This document shows, piece by piece, positions 56,863 to 64,000 of a stretch of DNA of 64,000 nucleotides. Within the stretch, counting starts at the first letter, position 1; every line of letters starts with the position of its first letter. The stretch is taken from the NCBI RefSeq assembly GCF_000720425.1, contig NZ_JOAJ01000003.1, forward strand, positions 682,001-746,000, in the 5' to 3' direction. Below the pieces are notes generated by a model. The model did no database searches and had not been told where the DNA came from. It saw nothing but the letters and a program-made list of their open reading frames with translations. Made by a program: the position numbers and the translations under genes. This DNA comes from Nocardia rhamnosiphila NBRC 108938 (GTDB taxonomy: Bacteria > Actinomycetota > Actinomycetes > Mycobacteriales > Mycobacteriaceae).

Positions 56863-57726
56863 TCATCCCTCAGTCCAGACCCGCTGCAACATGTGCCAGT
56901 CCGCGGGATGGGCGGCGATACCGGCGGCGAACCGGTCGGCCAGCTCCTGGGTGGCGTCCCGGACCCCGCGGGAGGTATCGATCGGGTCGCCGACCGAGAA
57001 TCCCCATCCGTCCGTCGTGAACCAGCAGTGCACGGGCAACAGCGGCGCGCCCGTATCGATGGCCAGCCGCGCGGGACCGGCGGGTAGCCGCGCCGGCGCC
57101 CCGAAGAAGGTCACCGGCACGCCCCGGCCGGACAGATCGCGCTCACCGAGCAGACAGACCACACCACCCGCGCGCAGCCGGTCGGTGAGCAGCCGGAACG
57201 GGGGCGTGTCGCCGCCGGTGAGCGGGATGATCTCGAAGCCGAGCCCCTCCCGGAAGCGGACGAACCGGCGGAACAGCGACTCCGGCCGCAGACGCTCGGC
57301 GACCACGGTCGGCGTACCGACCCGCTGCACGAGCCAGACCCCGGCGAGGTCCCAGTTCCCGCTGTGCGGCAGGGCGATCACCACCCCGCGACCGGCGGCG
57401 TACGCCTCCCGGATCCGGTGGAGTCCGGTGGCCGCGGACTCGATGGTGTCCGCCAGCGCATCCGGATCCATCGCGGGCAATCGGAAGGCCTCCCGCCAAT
57501 ACCTGGCATAGGAGCGCAGACTCGCCCGGACCAGTTCCGGCGGAACCTGCGCGGGGTCGACGCCGAGGACCCGGGCGAGGTTGCGCCGCAGCTGGACCGG
57601 ACCGCCGTCACGACGGGCAATCCGGTCGGCGGCCGTGTCGAACAGGCGAACCGCCGAGCGGTGCGGCAGGGCCCGTACCAGGCGCCAGCCCGCCGCATAG
57701 CCGAGGTCCTGCGCCCGGCCCGACAT
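56863..57726 (-). CDS. lysophospholipid acyltransferase of PatA type (phosphatidylinositol mannoside acyltransferase-like)
   Basis: This 287-residue protein fits the LpxL/HtrB superfamily member PatA (Rv2611c): DLGYAAGWRLVRALPHRSAV at the start, ARVLGVDPAQVPPELV, the catalytic HxxxxD in ALPHSGNWDLAG near 125, ERLRPESLFRRFV, RDLSGRGVPVTFFGAPARLP and the end AAHPADWHMLQRVW. PatA acylates the mannose of PIMs at the membrane inner face. Outside the usual pgsA-patA operon, so probably an extra paralogue. ATG 57726 starts 2 nt after the 48-codon ORF stop with AGGT inside it, indicating coupling. Confidence 0.82.
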   Translation of the reverse strand: MSGRAQDLGYAAGWRLVRALPHRSAVRLFDTAADRIARRDGGPVQLRRNLARVLGVDPAQVPPELVRASLRSYARYWREAFRLPAMDPDALADTIESAATGLHRIREAYAAGRGVVIALPHSGNWDLAGVWLVQRVGTPTVVAERLRPESLFRRFVRFREGLGFEIIPLTGGDTPPFRLLTDRLRAGGVVCLLGERDLSGRGVPVTFFGAPARLPAGPARLAIDTGAPLLPVHCWFTTDGWGFSVGDPIDTSRGVRDATQELADRFAAGIAAHPADWHMLQRVWTEG

Positions 57727-57728
57727 CG

Positions 57729-57875
57729 TTACCTGGTACCGGCGTCCGGCGCGGCGGGACTGTCGGTCTCGGGAGCCGCGGTGAGGAAGACCGGGCGGTG
57801 ATCGTCGGCCGGTAACGCGTACGGCTCGGGTTCGGCGGGGACGTGACTGAACAGCCCGGGATGGTCGTCGTGCAT
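57729..57875 (-). CDS. 48-residue ORF, copy 2, coupled to PatA-like gene
   Basis: ATG 57875 with GGAG 8 nt upstream opens MHDDHPGLFSHVPAEPEPY, VFLTAAPE and a Pro/Ala tail, 48 codons ending 2 nt before the acyltransferase ATG. Paralogous to the ORF at 56281. No signal or membrane segment. Conserved coupling in one copy and survival in the other suggests a regulator or small partner of the acyltransferase; this is inference. Confidence 0.6.
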   Translation of the reverse strand: MHDDHPGLFSHVPAEPEPYALPADDHRPVFLTAAPETDSPAAPDAGTR

Positions 57876-58357
57876 GGTCGTGCTCCGATCTTCGGTGTGC
57901 GCTGCCGGCACGAGTTCCGTACGGCAGAGGTCGAGGGGGGTGGGTCCCGCGCCGGCGGTCCGATTCGGATCGGGGCCGGGACCTTTCGGGGATACCCATC
58001 CGAAACCCATGGCACTCGGCGCCGGGCTGCCGAGCGGAGCTTCCGTGGGCCCGGGGGCAAGTCGCGGCCGGGTCCCGCGGATTCGGCAGCCGGACGGCTG
58101 CTCGACGGTGTTCCTCACCACCGTAGCCGTATATGTCACCGCTGTGTCCCGCACGCCGCAAACCCCGTGTGGCGGCGCGGCTCGGGGTGGCGGGTGAAAC
58201 CACCCGGTCGGCGGTCGCGCCGATCACCCCGCTTGACACCTACCTATTGAACGTACCGTTATTCAGCGGTACGGTAATCGGTGTATCAATAAGCACTCGC
58301 GGAGTGCGATCCGCCCCGGAGGACGAACGGGGGCGTGACCGAGTGAGGACCCCACCG
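57876..58357. other. divergent promoter region
   Basis: The left part (to about 58060) is the leader of the 48-codon ORF, duplicated at 56428-56600. The right part holds the promoter of the secreted Asp/Trp-rich protein with TTGACA at 58233-58238 and an inverted repeat over its -10 region. No other gene is supported. Confidence 0.55.
58252..58273. promoter_or_regulatory. inverted repeat over promoter of secreted protein gene
   Basis: CGTACCG, 8-nt spacer, CGGTACG is a perfect 7-bp inverted repeat 14 bp after a consensus -35 TTGACA (58233-58238), so it covers the -10 region. The 18-nt core ACCGTTRTTCAGCGGTAC recurs at 58940-58957 beyond the stop of the gene. A repressor operator is likely; protein unknown. 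Confidence 0.6.
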
Positions 58358-58924
58358 ATGAACCGAAACCACGAACAGCGCGCCCGCCGTCTCGCGGCGC
58401 GGATCGCCGCGCTCGCCGTCATCACCCTCGCGCCGCTGGCCGCCGGTGCCGGCCCCGCCCTGGCCGATCAGATCGGCGCGACCCACGTCAGCAGCGATTC
58501 CAGCGACAGCTTCGGCGATAGCTCCGGCTGGGACAGCAACGGCTGGGACGACAACGATCATCAGGCCTGGGACGGCGACAACGACGATTTCGGCTGGGAC
58601 GACAACGGCCACTACGGCTACAAGGACCACCACCGGCAGGATTACGACGGCTGGGAGGACCACCTCAACAGCGGCGACAATCAGTATCCCGACCGCGATT
58701 CGCACAACGACCGCGGCCGCGACTACGACCGGCCCGCCGATTGGGACCACCACGAGACTCCCCGTGGCGGGGGCGGCGCGCCGCCGAACTGGAATATGCC
58801 CAACCCCTACATCCCGCCGCCCCCGCCCAGCCTGCTTCCGCAGGTCCTGCTGCCGGTGCTGCCGCCGTTGCCCTTCGCACTGCCGGGCCTGCCCGCCCTG
58901 CCGGGCACGGGCAGCGCACGCTGA
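58358..58924 (+). CDS. secreted Asp/Trp/Gly-rich protein
   Basis: This 188-residue protein has a Sec signal peptide (residues 1-36, twin Arg stretch then AALAVITLAPLAAGA, cleavage near ALADQ). The mature part is highly acidic with recurring WD[SD]N and Asp-Asn pairs (GWDSNGWDDNDHQ, FGWDDNGHYGYKDHH), His/Tyr-rich, then a Pro-rich C-terminus. Composition suggests calcium or metal binding or a surface matrix role. No family recognised. ATG 58358 has GAGGA upstream. Probably tightly controlled by the operator-like repeat upstream. Confidence 0.7.
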   Translation: MNRNHEQRARRLAARIAALAVITLAPLAAGAGPALADQIGATHVSSDSSDSFGDSSGWDSNGWDDNDHQAWDGDNDDFGWDDNGHYGYKDHHRQDYDGWEDHLNSGDNQYPDRDSHNDRGRDYDRPADWDHHETPRGGGGAPPNWNMPNPYIPPPPPSLLPQVLLPVLPPLPFALPGLPALPGTGSAR

Positions 58925-58939
58925 TACAGCGGCTAAGTG

Positions 58940-58957
58940 ACCGTTGTTCAGCGGTAC
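58940..58957. repeat. second copy of operator-like element
   Basis: ACCGTTGTTCAGCGGTAC matches 17 of 18 bases of the promoter element at 58255-58272. It lies 15 bp after the stop of the secreted protein gene. Could allow looping, or be a relic of duplication. Confidence 0.6.
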
Positions 58958-59031
58958 ATAATTGAGCGAGTCGATATATAGCAGTAGAAAGGCCGGGCCC
59001 ACCCCGGTGGACCCGGCCGAAACCGCTCGGT

Positions 59032-59961
59032 TCAGACGGGGGTGACCGCCACTTTCGTCAGCTGCCGGCCCGCTGCCGCCAGGACCGCGTGCGCGGCGTC
59101 CGAAAGCTCTTCGGCGCGCACCGCTCGCTCACACCGCCGGGCCAGCTCTTTCCGATCGGCGCCCGCCTGTTCCACCGGCGCCAAGACCACCTCAGCGGTC
59201 AGGTTCCTGGTGCGCAGTACCCGCACGATCGACCCGACCAGGGTGTCGTCCCCGACGAAACCCGGGAGGGTGGACCGGTTACCGTGCGCGTCCAGGTACC
59301 GCAGCCGGACCGGCTGCACCGGGGTCGCGGTATCGACCGCGGCCTGGAACAGCGCGGGCCGCAACGACCCGTAGGCACGGCCACACCAGGTGGTGCCCTC
59401 CGGGAAGAATCCGATCCGTTCACCCGCGGCGAGCCGGTGCCCGACCCGCTCGATCACCTCCGGCAGGCGGCGCAGGCGTTCCCGCTCGATCGGGATGACC
59501 CGCATCACCCGGGCGAGCGTGCCGAGCACCGGCCAATCGATCAGATCCGCCCGCGCCACGAAGGCGAGCGGCTGCACCGAGGCGAGGACGACGATATCCG
59601 TCCAGCCGATATGTCCACAGGCGACGAGCACTCCGGTGCCCGGCGCGGCGTACCGCGGCCCGATCGCCGCGGCTCCCGTGCGCCGGTCCACCACCCGCAG
59701 CCGGATACCGCACGCATGCAGGAGGGTGCGGGCGAACCGCCGCTGCACTCCCGAACGCCGGGACGGCGGCGTGACGAGGTGCACGAACGGATAGGCGAGC
59801 AGCACCGATACGGCTCCCGCTGCCCGCAACCCGGCCCGGGCGACACCGATCTCGGGGCGTTGCTGCACACAACCGGTCCCGCACGGGCTCACCGGCATCC
59901 AGGCGTGCGGAGCGGCAGCCTGCACCGGCGCCCGGTCCACGCGCTGTGCGACGGTTTCCAT
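59032..59961 (-). CDS. 1-acyl-sn-glycerol-3-phosphate acyltransferase-like (PlsC; OlsA candidate)
   Basis: This 309-residue protein has an N-terminal hydrophobic segment (AAGAVSVLLAYPFVHLV) and PlsC motifs: catalytic HxxxxD in VACGHIGWTDIVV near 118, motif II RVIPIERERLRRL, and FPEGTTWCG near 188. It adds a fatty acyl group to a lipid acceptor at the membrane. Its partner 4 bp upstream is an OlsB-like GNAT acyltransferase, so the pair may make an ornithine-type lipid. Position matches Rv3026c. Confidence 0.85.
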   Translation of the reverse strand: METVAQRVDRAPVQAAAPHAWMPVSPCGTGCVQQRPEIGVARAGLRAAGAVSVLLAYPFVHLVTPPSRRSGVQRRFARTLLHACGIRLRVVDRRTGAAAIGPRYAAPGTGVLVACGHIGWTDIVVLASVQPLAFVARADLIDWPVLGTLARVMRVIPIERERLRRLPEVIERVGHRLAAGERIGFFPEGTTWCGRAYGSLRPALFQAAVDTATPVQPVRLRYLDAHGNRSTLPGFVGDDTLVGSIVRVLRTRNLTAEVVLAPVEQAGADRKELARRCERAVRAEELSDAAHAVLAAAGRQLTKVAVTPV

Positions 59962-59965
59962 CGCG

Positions 59966-60793
59966 TCACCGCCCGCCGTCGAAATTCGCGGCCGCGCCGC
60001 GTAACCGATCCAGATACCGGGTGTTGATGGTGTCGAGTCCCAGCAACACCACGAAATCTGCCACGGCGAAATCCGGATCGTGCGCGGGCTCCCCGCAGAT
60101 CTCGGCGCCGAGCCGCAGGTAGCCGTTGAGCAGCGGCGGCAGTTTGGGGCGGCCGGGGGCGGGCAGTTCGTCGAGGGCCACCCCGTCGACCACTACGGGA
60201 CGATAGGGGCGAACGCGCTTCTCGGGCGCGCAGGCGTGTTTGCCGAGCAGGAGATCGCGGACGCCGCGCACATTGACCCCCGCCGGGTCGCCGGGGCTGT
60301 TCCGCATGGGGACCGAGGCACATCCCATCACCCAGTCGTAACCGGTGAGCTGGATGTAGTGCAGGATGCCCGCCCACATGAGGGTGAGCACCGAACCGTT
60401 GCGATGGTCGGGGACCACGCAGGCCCGGCCCATCTCCACGGTCCGCATACCCGCCGGGTCGAGATTCGTGAGGTCGAATTCGGTGGCGGTGTAGTACCCA
60501 CCGGCGGCCGCGACCTTGTCCGGCGGCAACATCCGGTAGCACCCGACGAATTCGCCGGTGACCTCGTCGCGGACCAGCATGTGGTCACAGTGTTCGTCGA
60601 ACCGGTCCGCGTCCAGCCCCGTGCCGTCGTCGGGGATCCGGAAACCCGGCTCATTGGCGAATACGTTGTATCGCAACCGCTGCGCCGCGATGCGATGGTC
60701 GGTGTCGGAGGAGACGATCAGTGCGTATCGGGACCGGTGATCCTCGCCGGCGGCCGGTCGAGCCGGGGCCGTCAGCACGGACGTAATAGCCAT
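59966..60793 (-). CDS. GNAT-family N-acyltransferase, OlsB/hemolysin-like
   Basis: This 275-residue protein has the OlsB-type GNAT fold: RYALIVSSDTDHRIAAQRLRYNVF (in part) at residues 20-45, DEHCDHMLVRDEVTGEFVGCYRML (in part), the Glu-Gly-x-Arg-like VEMGRACV near 155, and a C-terminal region ending LGLDTINTRYLDRLRG. OlsB acylates the amino group of ornithine with a 3-hydroxy acyl chain. Co-transcribed with the PlsC-like gene, position equals Rv3027c. Product lipid not proven. ATG 60793. Confidence 0.83.
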   Translation of the reverse strand: MAITSVLTAPARPAAGEDHRSRYALIVSSDTDHRIAAQRLRYNVFANEPGFRIPDDGTGLDADRFDEHCDHMLVRDEVTGEFVGCYRMLPPDKVAAAGGYYTATEFDLTNLDPAGMRTVEMGRACVVPDHRNGSVLTLMWAGILHYIQLTGYDWVMGCASVPMRNSPGDPAGVNVRGVRDLLLGKHACAPEKRVRPYRPVVVDGVALDELPAPGRPKLPPLLNGYLRLGAEICGEPAHDPDFAVADFVVLLGLDTINTRYLDRLRGAAANFDGGR

Positions 60794-61015
60794 AATGCTC
60801 AGCAGGCCAGCCCGACACGGCGCCCGGGCGTCCACAACATGTCGCAGACATGCCGGTTCGGTTAACGAGACGCAGGTCACACCCGACGTTCACCGATCGG
60901 TCCCCGCATGTTCGCGTGAACAGCGGAAACGGCGCCACCGTTGGACCGGACGCAACCTGGAATTCGCCGCTCGGACGCGTCGCGGGCCCGCCGGACGGGC
61001 CCGCCCCACGCGGTA

Positions 61016-62320
61016 TTACGCGACGAAACGTTCGGGTTCGCGCACCCGCTCCAGGTGTTTCCGGTCCACCTCCTCGAACCCCGGCCGCCCGGTCCCGATG
61101 AACGCCACCAGCCACGACAGGACCGCGGCGAACCGGTTCCGGAAGCCCACCAGGTAGAACAGGTGCACGGCCAGCCAGATGAACCACGCGAACACACCCC
61201 GGAAGGTGATCTTGTCATTCAGCTTCGTGACGGCGCTGAACCGGCTGATCACCGCCATGCTGCCCTTGTCCCAGTACACGAACGAAGTACCTGGGTGCTT
61301 GTCGCGGCTGATGATGTCGGCCGCGTGCCGCCCCTCCTGCATGGCCACCGGCGACTGGCCCGGGTAGCCGTTGAGCGAGGTCATATCGCCGATCGCGTAG
61401 ATATCGGCATAGCCGCCGACGGTGAGGTCGGGGTTGATCAGCAGTCGTCCGGCACGGTCGGTCTCGCAACCGGTGGCCTCGGCCAGCAGTTTCGCGAAAC
61501 CGCCCGCCTGCACGCCCGCCGACCACACGATGGTCTCGGCGTCGATCTGCCGCTCGGCGCCCGCTTTGTCCTTGACCGTGACGTGCCCGTCCTCGATATC
61601 GGTGACGAAGGTGCCCAGCAGCACTTCGACCCCACTGCGGGTCAGTGATTTCTTCGCGTACTCCGACAGCCCGCCGCCGAACGGCGGTAGGACCGCACCG
61701 GCGCCCTCGACCAGGGTCACCGAGACTTCCTCGTGGTAGTACCGCTTCGCCAGCTCCTTCAGCTGTCCCGCGACCTCCACACCGGTGGCCCCGGCGCCGA
61801 CCACGACGAACGACAGCAGCCGCCGCCTGGTCTCCTCGTCGGCCTGGGCCGCCTCGCGGAACACCCGCGAGATCTGGGCCCGCAGCAGCTTGGCGTCGTC
61901 GATGGTCTTGAGCGAGTAGGTCTTGTCGGCGAAGTCGTCACGACCGAAATACGACTGGCTCGCCCCGGTGGCCGCGATCAGCGATCCGTAGCGGATCCGG
62001 CGGACCTCCTCGCCGGTGCGGTAGGTCAGGATGGCGGCGTCGGGTTCGATGGCGGTGACCTCGCCCAGCCGGACGTCGGCCTCCTTGTGCCGGCGCAGAA
62101 TGTTCGCGATCGGGGGTGCGATCTCCGCGGACGCCAACACCCCGGTGGCGACCTGATAGAGCAGCGGCTGGAACAGGTGTTCCGGCGTGCTCGAGATCAG
62201 GACATAGTCCACTCCCGCTTTGGCCAGTTGTTTGGCCGCGGCGAGTCCGCCGAACCCCGAACCGATGATCACGACGTCCGCGTACTCGACGCCGGCGCCG
62301 ACCTCAGTGACCTTGTGCAT
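61016..62320 (-). CDS. ndh: NAD(P)/FAD-dependent type II NADH dehydrogenase-like protein
   Basis: The 434-residue protein fits NDH-2: FAD loop VVIIGSGFGGLAAAKQLAKAG (in part) at residue 15, FQPLLYQVATG near 55, NAD loop FVVVGAGATGVEVAGQLKEL (in part) near 160, and IYAIGDMTSLNGYPGQSPVAMQ near 300 (in part). The hydrophobic C-terminus (GVFAWFIWLAVHLFYLVGF) anchors it at the membrane. It passes electrons from NADH to menaquinone without proton pumping. ATG 62320 has AAGGAGG 6 nt upstream. Divergent from a LysR gene. Confidence 0.9.
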   Translation of the reverse strand: MHKVTEVGAGVEYADVVIIGSGFGGLAAAKQLAKAGVDYVLISSTPEHLFQPLLYQVATGVLASAEIAPPIANILRRHKEADVRLGEVTAIEPDAAILTYRTGEEVRRIRYGSLIAATGASQSYFGRDDFADKTYSLKTIDDAKLLRAQISRVFREAAQADEETRRRLLSFVVVGAGATGVEVAGQLKELAKRYYHEEVSVTLVEGAGAVLPPFGGGLSEYAKKSLTRSGVEVLLGTFVTDIEDGHVTVKDKAGAERQIDAETIVWSAGVQAGGFAKLLAEATGCETDRAGRLLINPDLTVGGYADIYAIGDMTSLNGYPGQSPVAMQEGRHAADIISRDKHPGTSFVYWDKGSMAVISRFSAVTKLNDKITFRGVFAWFIWLAVHLFYLVGFRNRFAAVLSWLVAFIGTGRPGFEEVDRKHLERVREPERFVA

Positions 62321-62431
62321 GACAGCCTCCTTCACTCATTAGGAACCGTCATCCGTAAGGCAGATATTTCAGGGTTCAGGGCGCATAATTGAGATGACTC
62401 TTATCTGTTCTGGTCATGAATGGAGATCGAA

Positions 62432-63289
62432 GTGGAACTCCGCCAGCTCACGTACTACGTCGCGGTGTGCGAGGAGCTCAGCTTCAGCCGGGCGGCGGCC
62501 CGGTGCTTCATCTCACAATCGGCGATCAGCCACCAGATCGCCCGGCTCGAACACGACCTGGGCGTCCAGCTCTTCGAGCGTTCGACCCGTTCGGTCGTCC
62601 CCACCGACGCGAGCACCAGGCTACTACCGCTCGCCAAGCAGATGCTAGGTCTGGAATCGGCCATCCGCGCCTCCATTCGTACCACCGGCCCCCGCATCCG
62701 GCTCGCGGCGAATATGTCGTTCGCCACCCGGTCGCTGTCGGCCATCGCCGGCACCCGCGAGGCGCATCCCGGCGCGGAAATCGAATTCGTCATCAAACCG
62801 TTCCGCCAGCGGGTCGCGGCCGTCGCGGACGGGGACTGCGATCTGGCGCTGATCCGCGGCAGTGTGCAGCAGGCCGGACTCGTCGTCGAGCAACTATGGG
62901 TGGAAGACCTCACGCTGGCCACCGCGCCCGCGCATCCGCTGGCCGGCCGCACCGACGTCACCCTCGCCGAACTCAGCGCCTACCCGCTGCTCCTCCCGCC
63001 GGAGTCCGAGCAGTTCCTCCTGCACAACGTCATCCGGACCGCCTTCGCCGACCTGCCCACCGGCCCGACCTTCGGCCCGCCCATCCCACCGGACCACACC
63101 GCGACAATGGAGCTGATCAACCATCCCGACGCCTGGACGGTTCTCTACGCCAACAGCTCCACCGAGGGCATCGCCGCGCTGCCGCTGGCCGACCACCGCC
63201 TCCGCATCCCCGTCTCGGCCGTCCTGCGCGCCGACACCCGGCGTACCCCCATCCTCGATTCGCTGCTCGCGGGCCTGCACTGCGCTTAG
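62432..63289 (+). CDS. LysR-family transcriptional regulator
   Basis: This 285-residue protein opens with the classic LysR HTH (ELRQLTYYVAVCEELSFSRA, then FISQSAISHQIARLEHDLG) followed by the two-lobed effector domain. GTG 62432 was chosen: GGAG lies 7 nt upstream and the family start ELRQL follows directly; ATG 62420 adds four residues. It is divergent from ndh across about 110 bp containing ATAA-N12-TTAT (62387-62406) as a possible LysR site, so it may control ndh. Confidence 0.88.
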   Translation: MELRQLTYYVAVCEELSFSRAAARCFISQSAISHQIARLEHDLGVQLFERSTRSVVPTDASTRLLPLAKQMLGLESAIRASIRTTGPRIRLAANMSFATRSLSAIAGTREAHPGAEIEFVIKPFRQRVAAVADGDCDLALIRGSVQQAGLVVEQLWVEDLTLATAPAHPLAGRTDVTLAELSAYPLLLPPESEQFLLHNVIRTAFADLPTGPTFGPPIPPDHTATMELINHPDAWTVLYANSSTEGIAALPLADHRLRIPVSAVLRADTRRTPILDSLLAGLHCA

Positions 63290-63512
63290 CCACCACCCCC
63301 GCCGGTCGCGGTCGTCCGGATCATCCCCCAGGGGAAACGCGGTCGGCCCGGCACGCACTCCGCGCACCGGGCCTACCGCCCCGGCAGCCGGGCAGTGGCT
63401 ACCGGAACATCGGTGGCGTCGCCGGTTCGGCTCGGCGGTCCACCGGCAACCCGAGTGGCGAGGGGGCCGGCTCGGGTCGGTTCGGGATGCCGTCCCATGA
63501 CGGCGGAAAGTG

Positions 63513-63824
63513 CTACCGCGGTGGGGGCACCCGATCGTCACGGTGGCGGAGCACCGCCCCCTCGGGCACCGGCTGTACCTCGCCGCTTCTCAGGATGATC
63601 ACACCGGGGCTGCCCGCGGGCAGCTGGTAACCCGGCAGCTCCCGCTCGATGTCCTCGCGCAGGATCACGCGGTCGATATCGGTCCGCTCCTGCCCGTTGA
63701 TGATGATCTTCTTGTCGGGGCCCGGGTCGGCGCCGGCCGCGCCGGCACCGGCCACCGCCGCGCCCGCTACTCCCACTCCACAGACCAGGGCCGCGAAGGC
63801 TCTACTCGCAGGTTTCAGCTTCAC
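63513..63824 (-). CDS. small secreted hypothetical protein
   Basis: This 103-residue protein has a Sec signal (residues 1-32; LVCGVGVAGAAVAGAGA, cleavage after GAAGA) and a mature domain of about 70 residues with KKIIINGQERTDIDRVIL and GVIILRSGEVQPVPEGAVL. Start GTG 63824 has AAGGAG upstream. Function unknown; a stand-alone gene between the LysR gene and a possible gene at the right edge. Confidence 0.68.
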   Translation of the reverse strand: MKLKPASRAFAALVCGVGVAGAAVAGAGAAGADPGPDKKIIINGQERTDIDRVILREDIERELPGYQLPAGSPGVIILRSGEVQPVPEGAVLRHRDDRVPPPR

Positions 63825-63956
63825 TGTGAAACTCCTTGTCGCACCGCGTTTTTGCCGACCGAACCCGGTCGGACCTCGGATAACGACGACGGTAGTTCGC
63901 GTCGCTGTGCACAGGCCGGGGAGACAGCTGGGAGTCTGCTGGGAACCGGGCCGGAT

Positions 63957-64000
63957 TCAGTCGCCGCAGAACAGGCAGTCGCAGGGCCGGCCCACCTCAC
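63957..64000 (-). CDS. possible C-terminal end of a gene entering from right edge
   Basis: A minus-strand frame enters from the edge and ends in EVGRPCDCLFCGD before a TGA at 63957-63959. The CxC-x2-C cluster could bind metal. Only 14 codons are visible, so this is a weak call. Confidence 0.3.
   Translation of the reverse strand, partial: EVGRPCDCLFCGD

Noticed and set aside
58286..59002. A 238-codon minus-strand Val-rich frame
   Set aside because: It is the reverse of the secreted Asp/Trp-rich gene; the plus strand has a signal peptide, ribosome site and promoter.

Overview
The window looks like chromosome of a high-GC, mycolic-acid-type actinomycete, most likely Nocardia or a close relative. 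Evidence: strong GC3 bias, many GTG starts, helix-turn-helix/DUF397 and DUF3558 families, and gene order that, as I recall the M. tuberculosis map, follows its Rv3001c-Rv3027c stretch (ilvC-ilvN-ilvB, cfp6, doxX, lppZ, gatB, pfkA, gatA, gatC, an ACT-domain protein, ligA, the MetE-like Rv3015c, mnmA, iscS, then a PlsC and a GNAT acyltransferase). Genus is inference; no rRNA or tRNA gene is visible.

Layout. 1-10 kb is accessory: two DUF3558 lipoproteins and a small helical protein, a recombinase-like two-gene operon, an XRE-DUF397 pair, an RDD membrane protein, a SAM methyltransferase, a TetR-controlled hydrolase with two perfect operator palindromes, a dienelactone hydrolase, an HxlR/RidA divergon and a DHFR-like reductase. 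10-17 kb holds branched-chain amino acid synthesis: ilvBNC on the minus strand behind a leader peptide and attenuator, and ilvD on the plus strand. 17-26 kb has doxX, lppZ, an esterase, a PadR regulator with an 11-bp minisatellite upstream, gatB, a lipoprotein hydrolase, pfkA and a beta-lactamase-fold lipoprotein.

26-41 kb is a signalling and envelope block placed between pfkA and gatA: a PknD/PknE-like kinase broken by a one-base frameshift beside 63-bp repeats, two NarL-type two-component systems (one with two tandem tiny ORFs between kinase and regulator genes), a second transmembrane Ser/Thr kinase, and a triad of two phospholipase A2-like proteins around a membrane alpha/beta hydrolase. 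41-52 kb returns to conserved housekeeping genes (gatCA, ligA, mnmA, a cysteine desulfurase).

52-59 kb is a second accessory block: an HTH protein with a small overlapping partner, an alanine-dehydrogenase-superfamily enzyme, a SigB-type sigma factor, a PIM-acyltransferase-like gene coupled to a 48-residue ORF plus a decayed second copy of that unit, and a secreted Asp/Trp-rich protein whose promoter overlaps an inverted repeat. 59-64 kb ends with two acyltransferases resembling the ornithine-lipid OlsA/OlsB pair, a type II NADH dehydrogenase, a LysR regulator and a small secreted protein. A further minus-strand gene may enter from the right edge.

The least explained items are the duplicated tiny ORFs in the two-component operon, the duplicated 48-residue ORF/acyltransferase unit, the phospholipase-like triad and the frameshifted repeat-bearing kinase.
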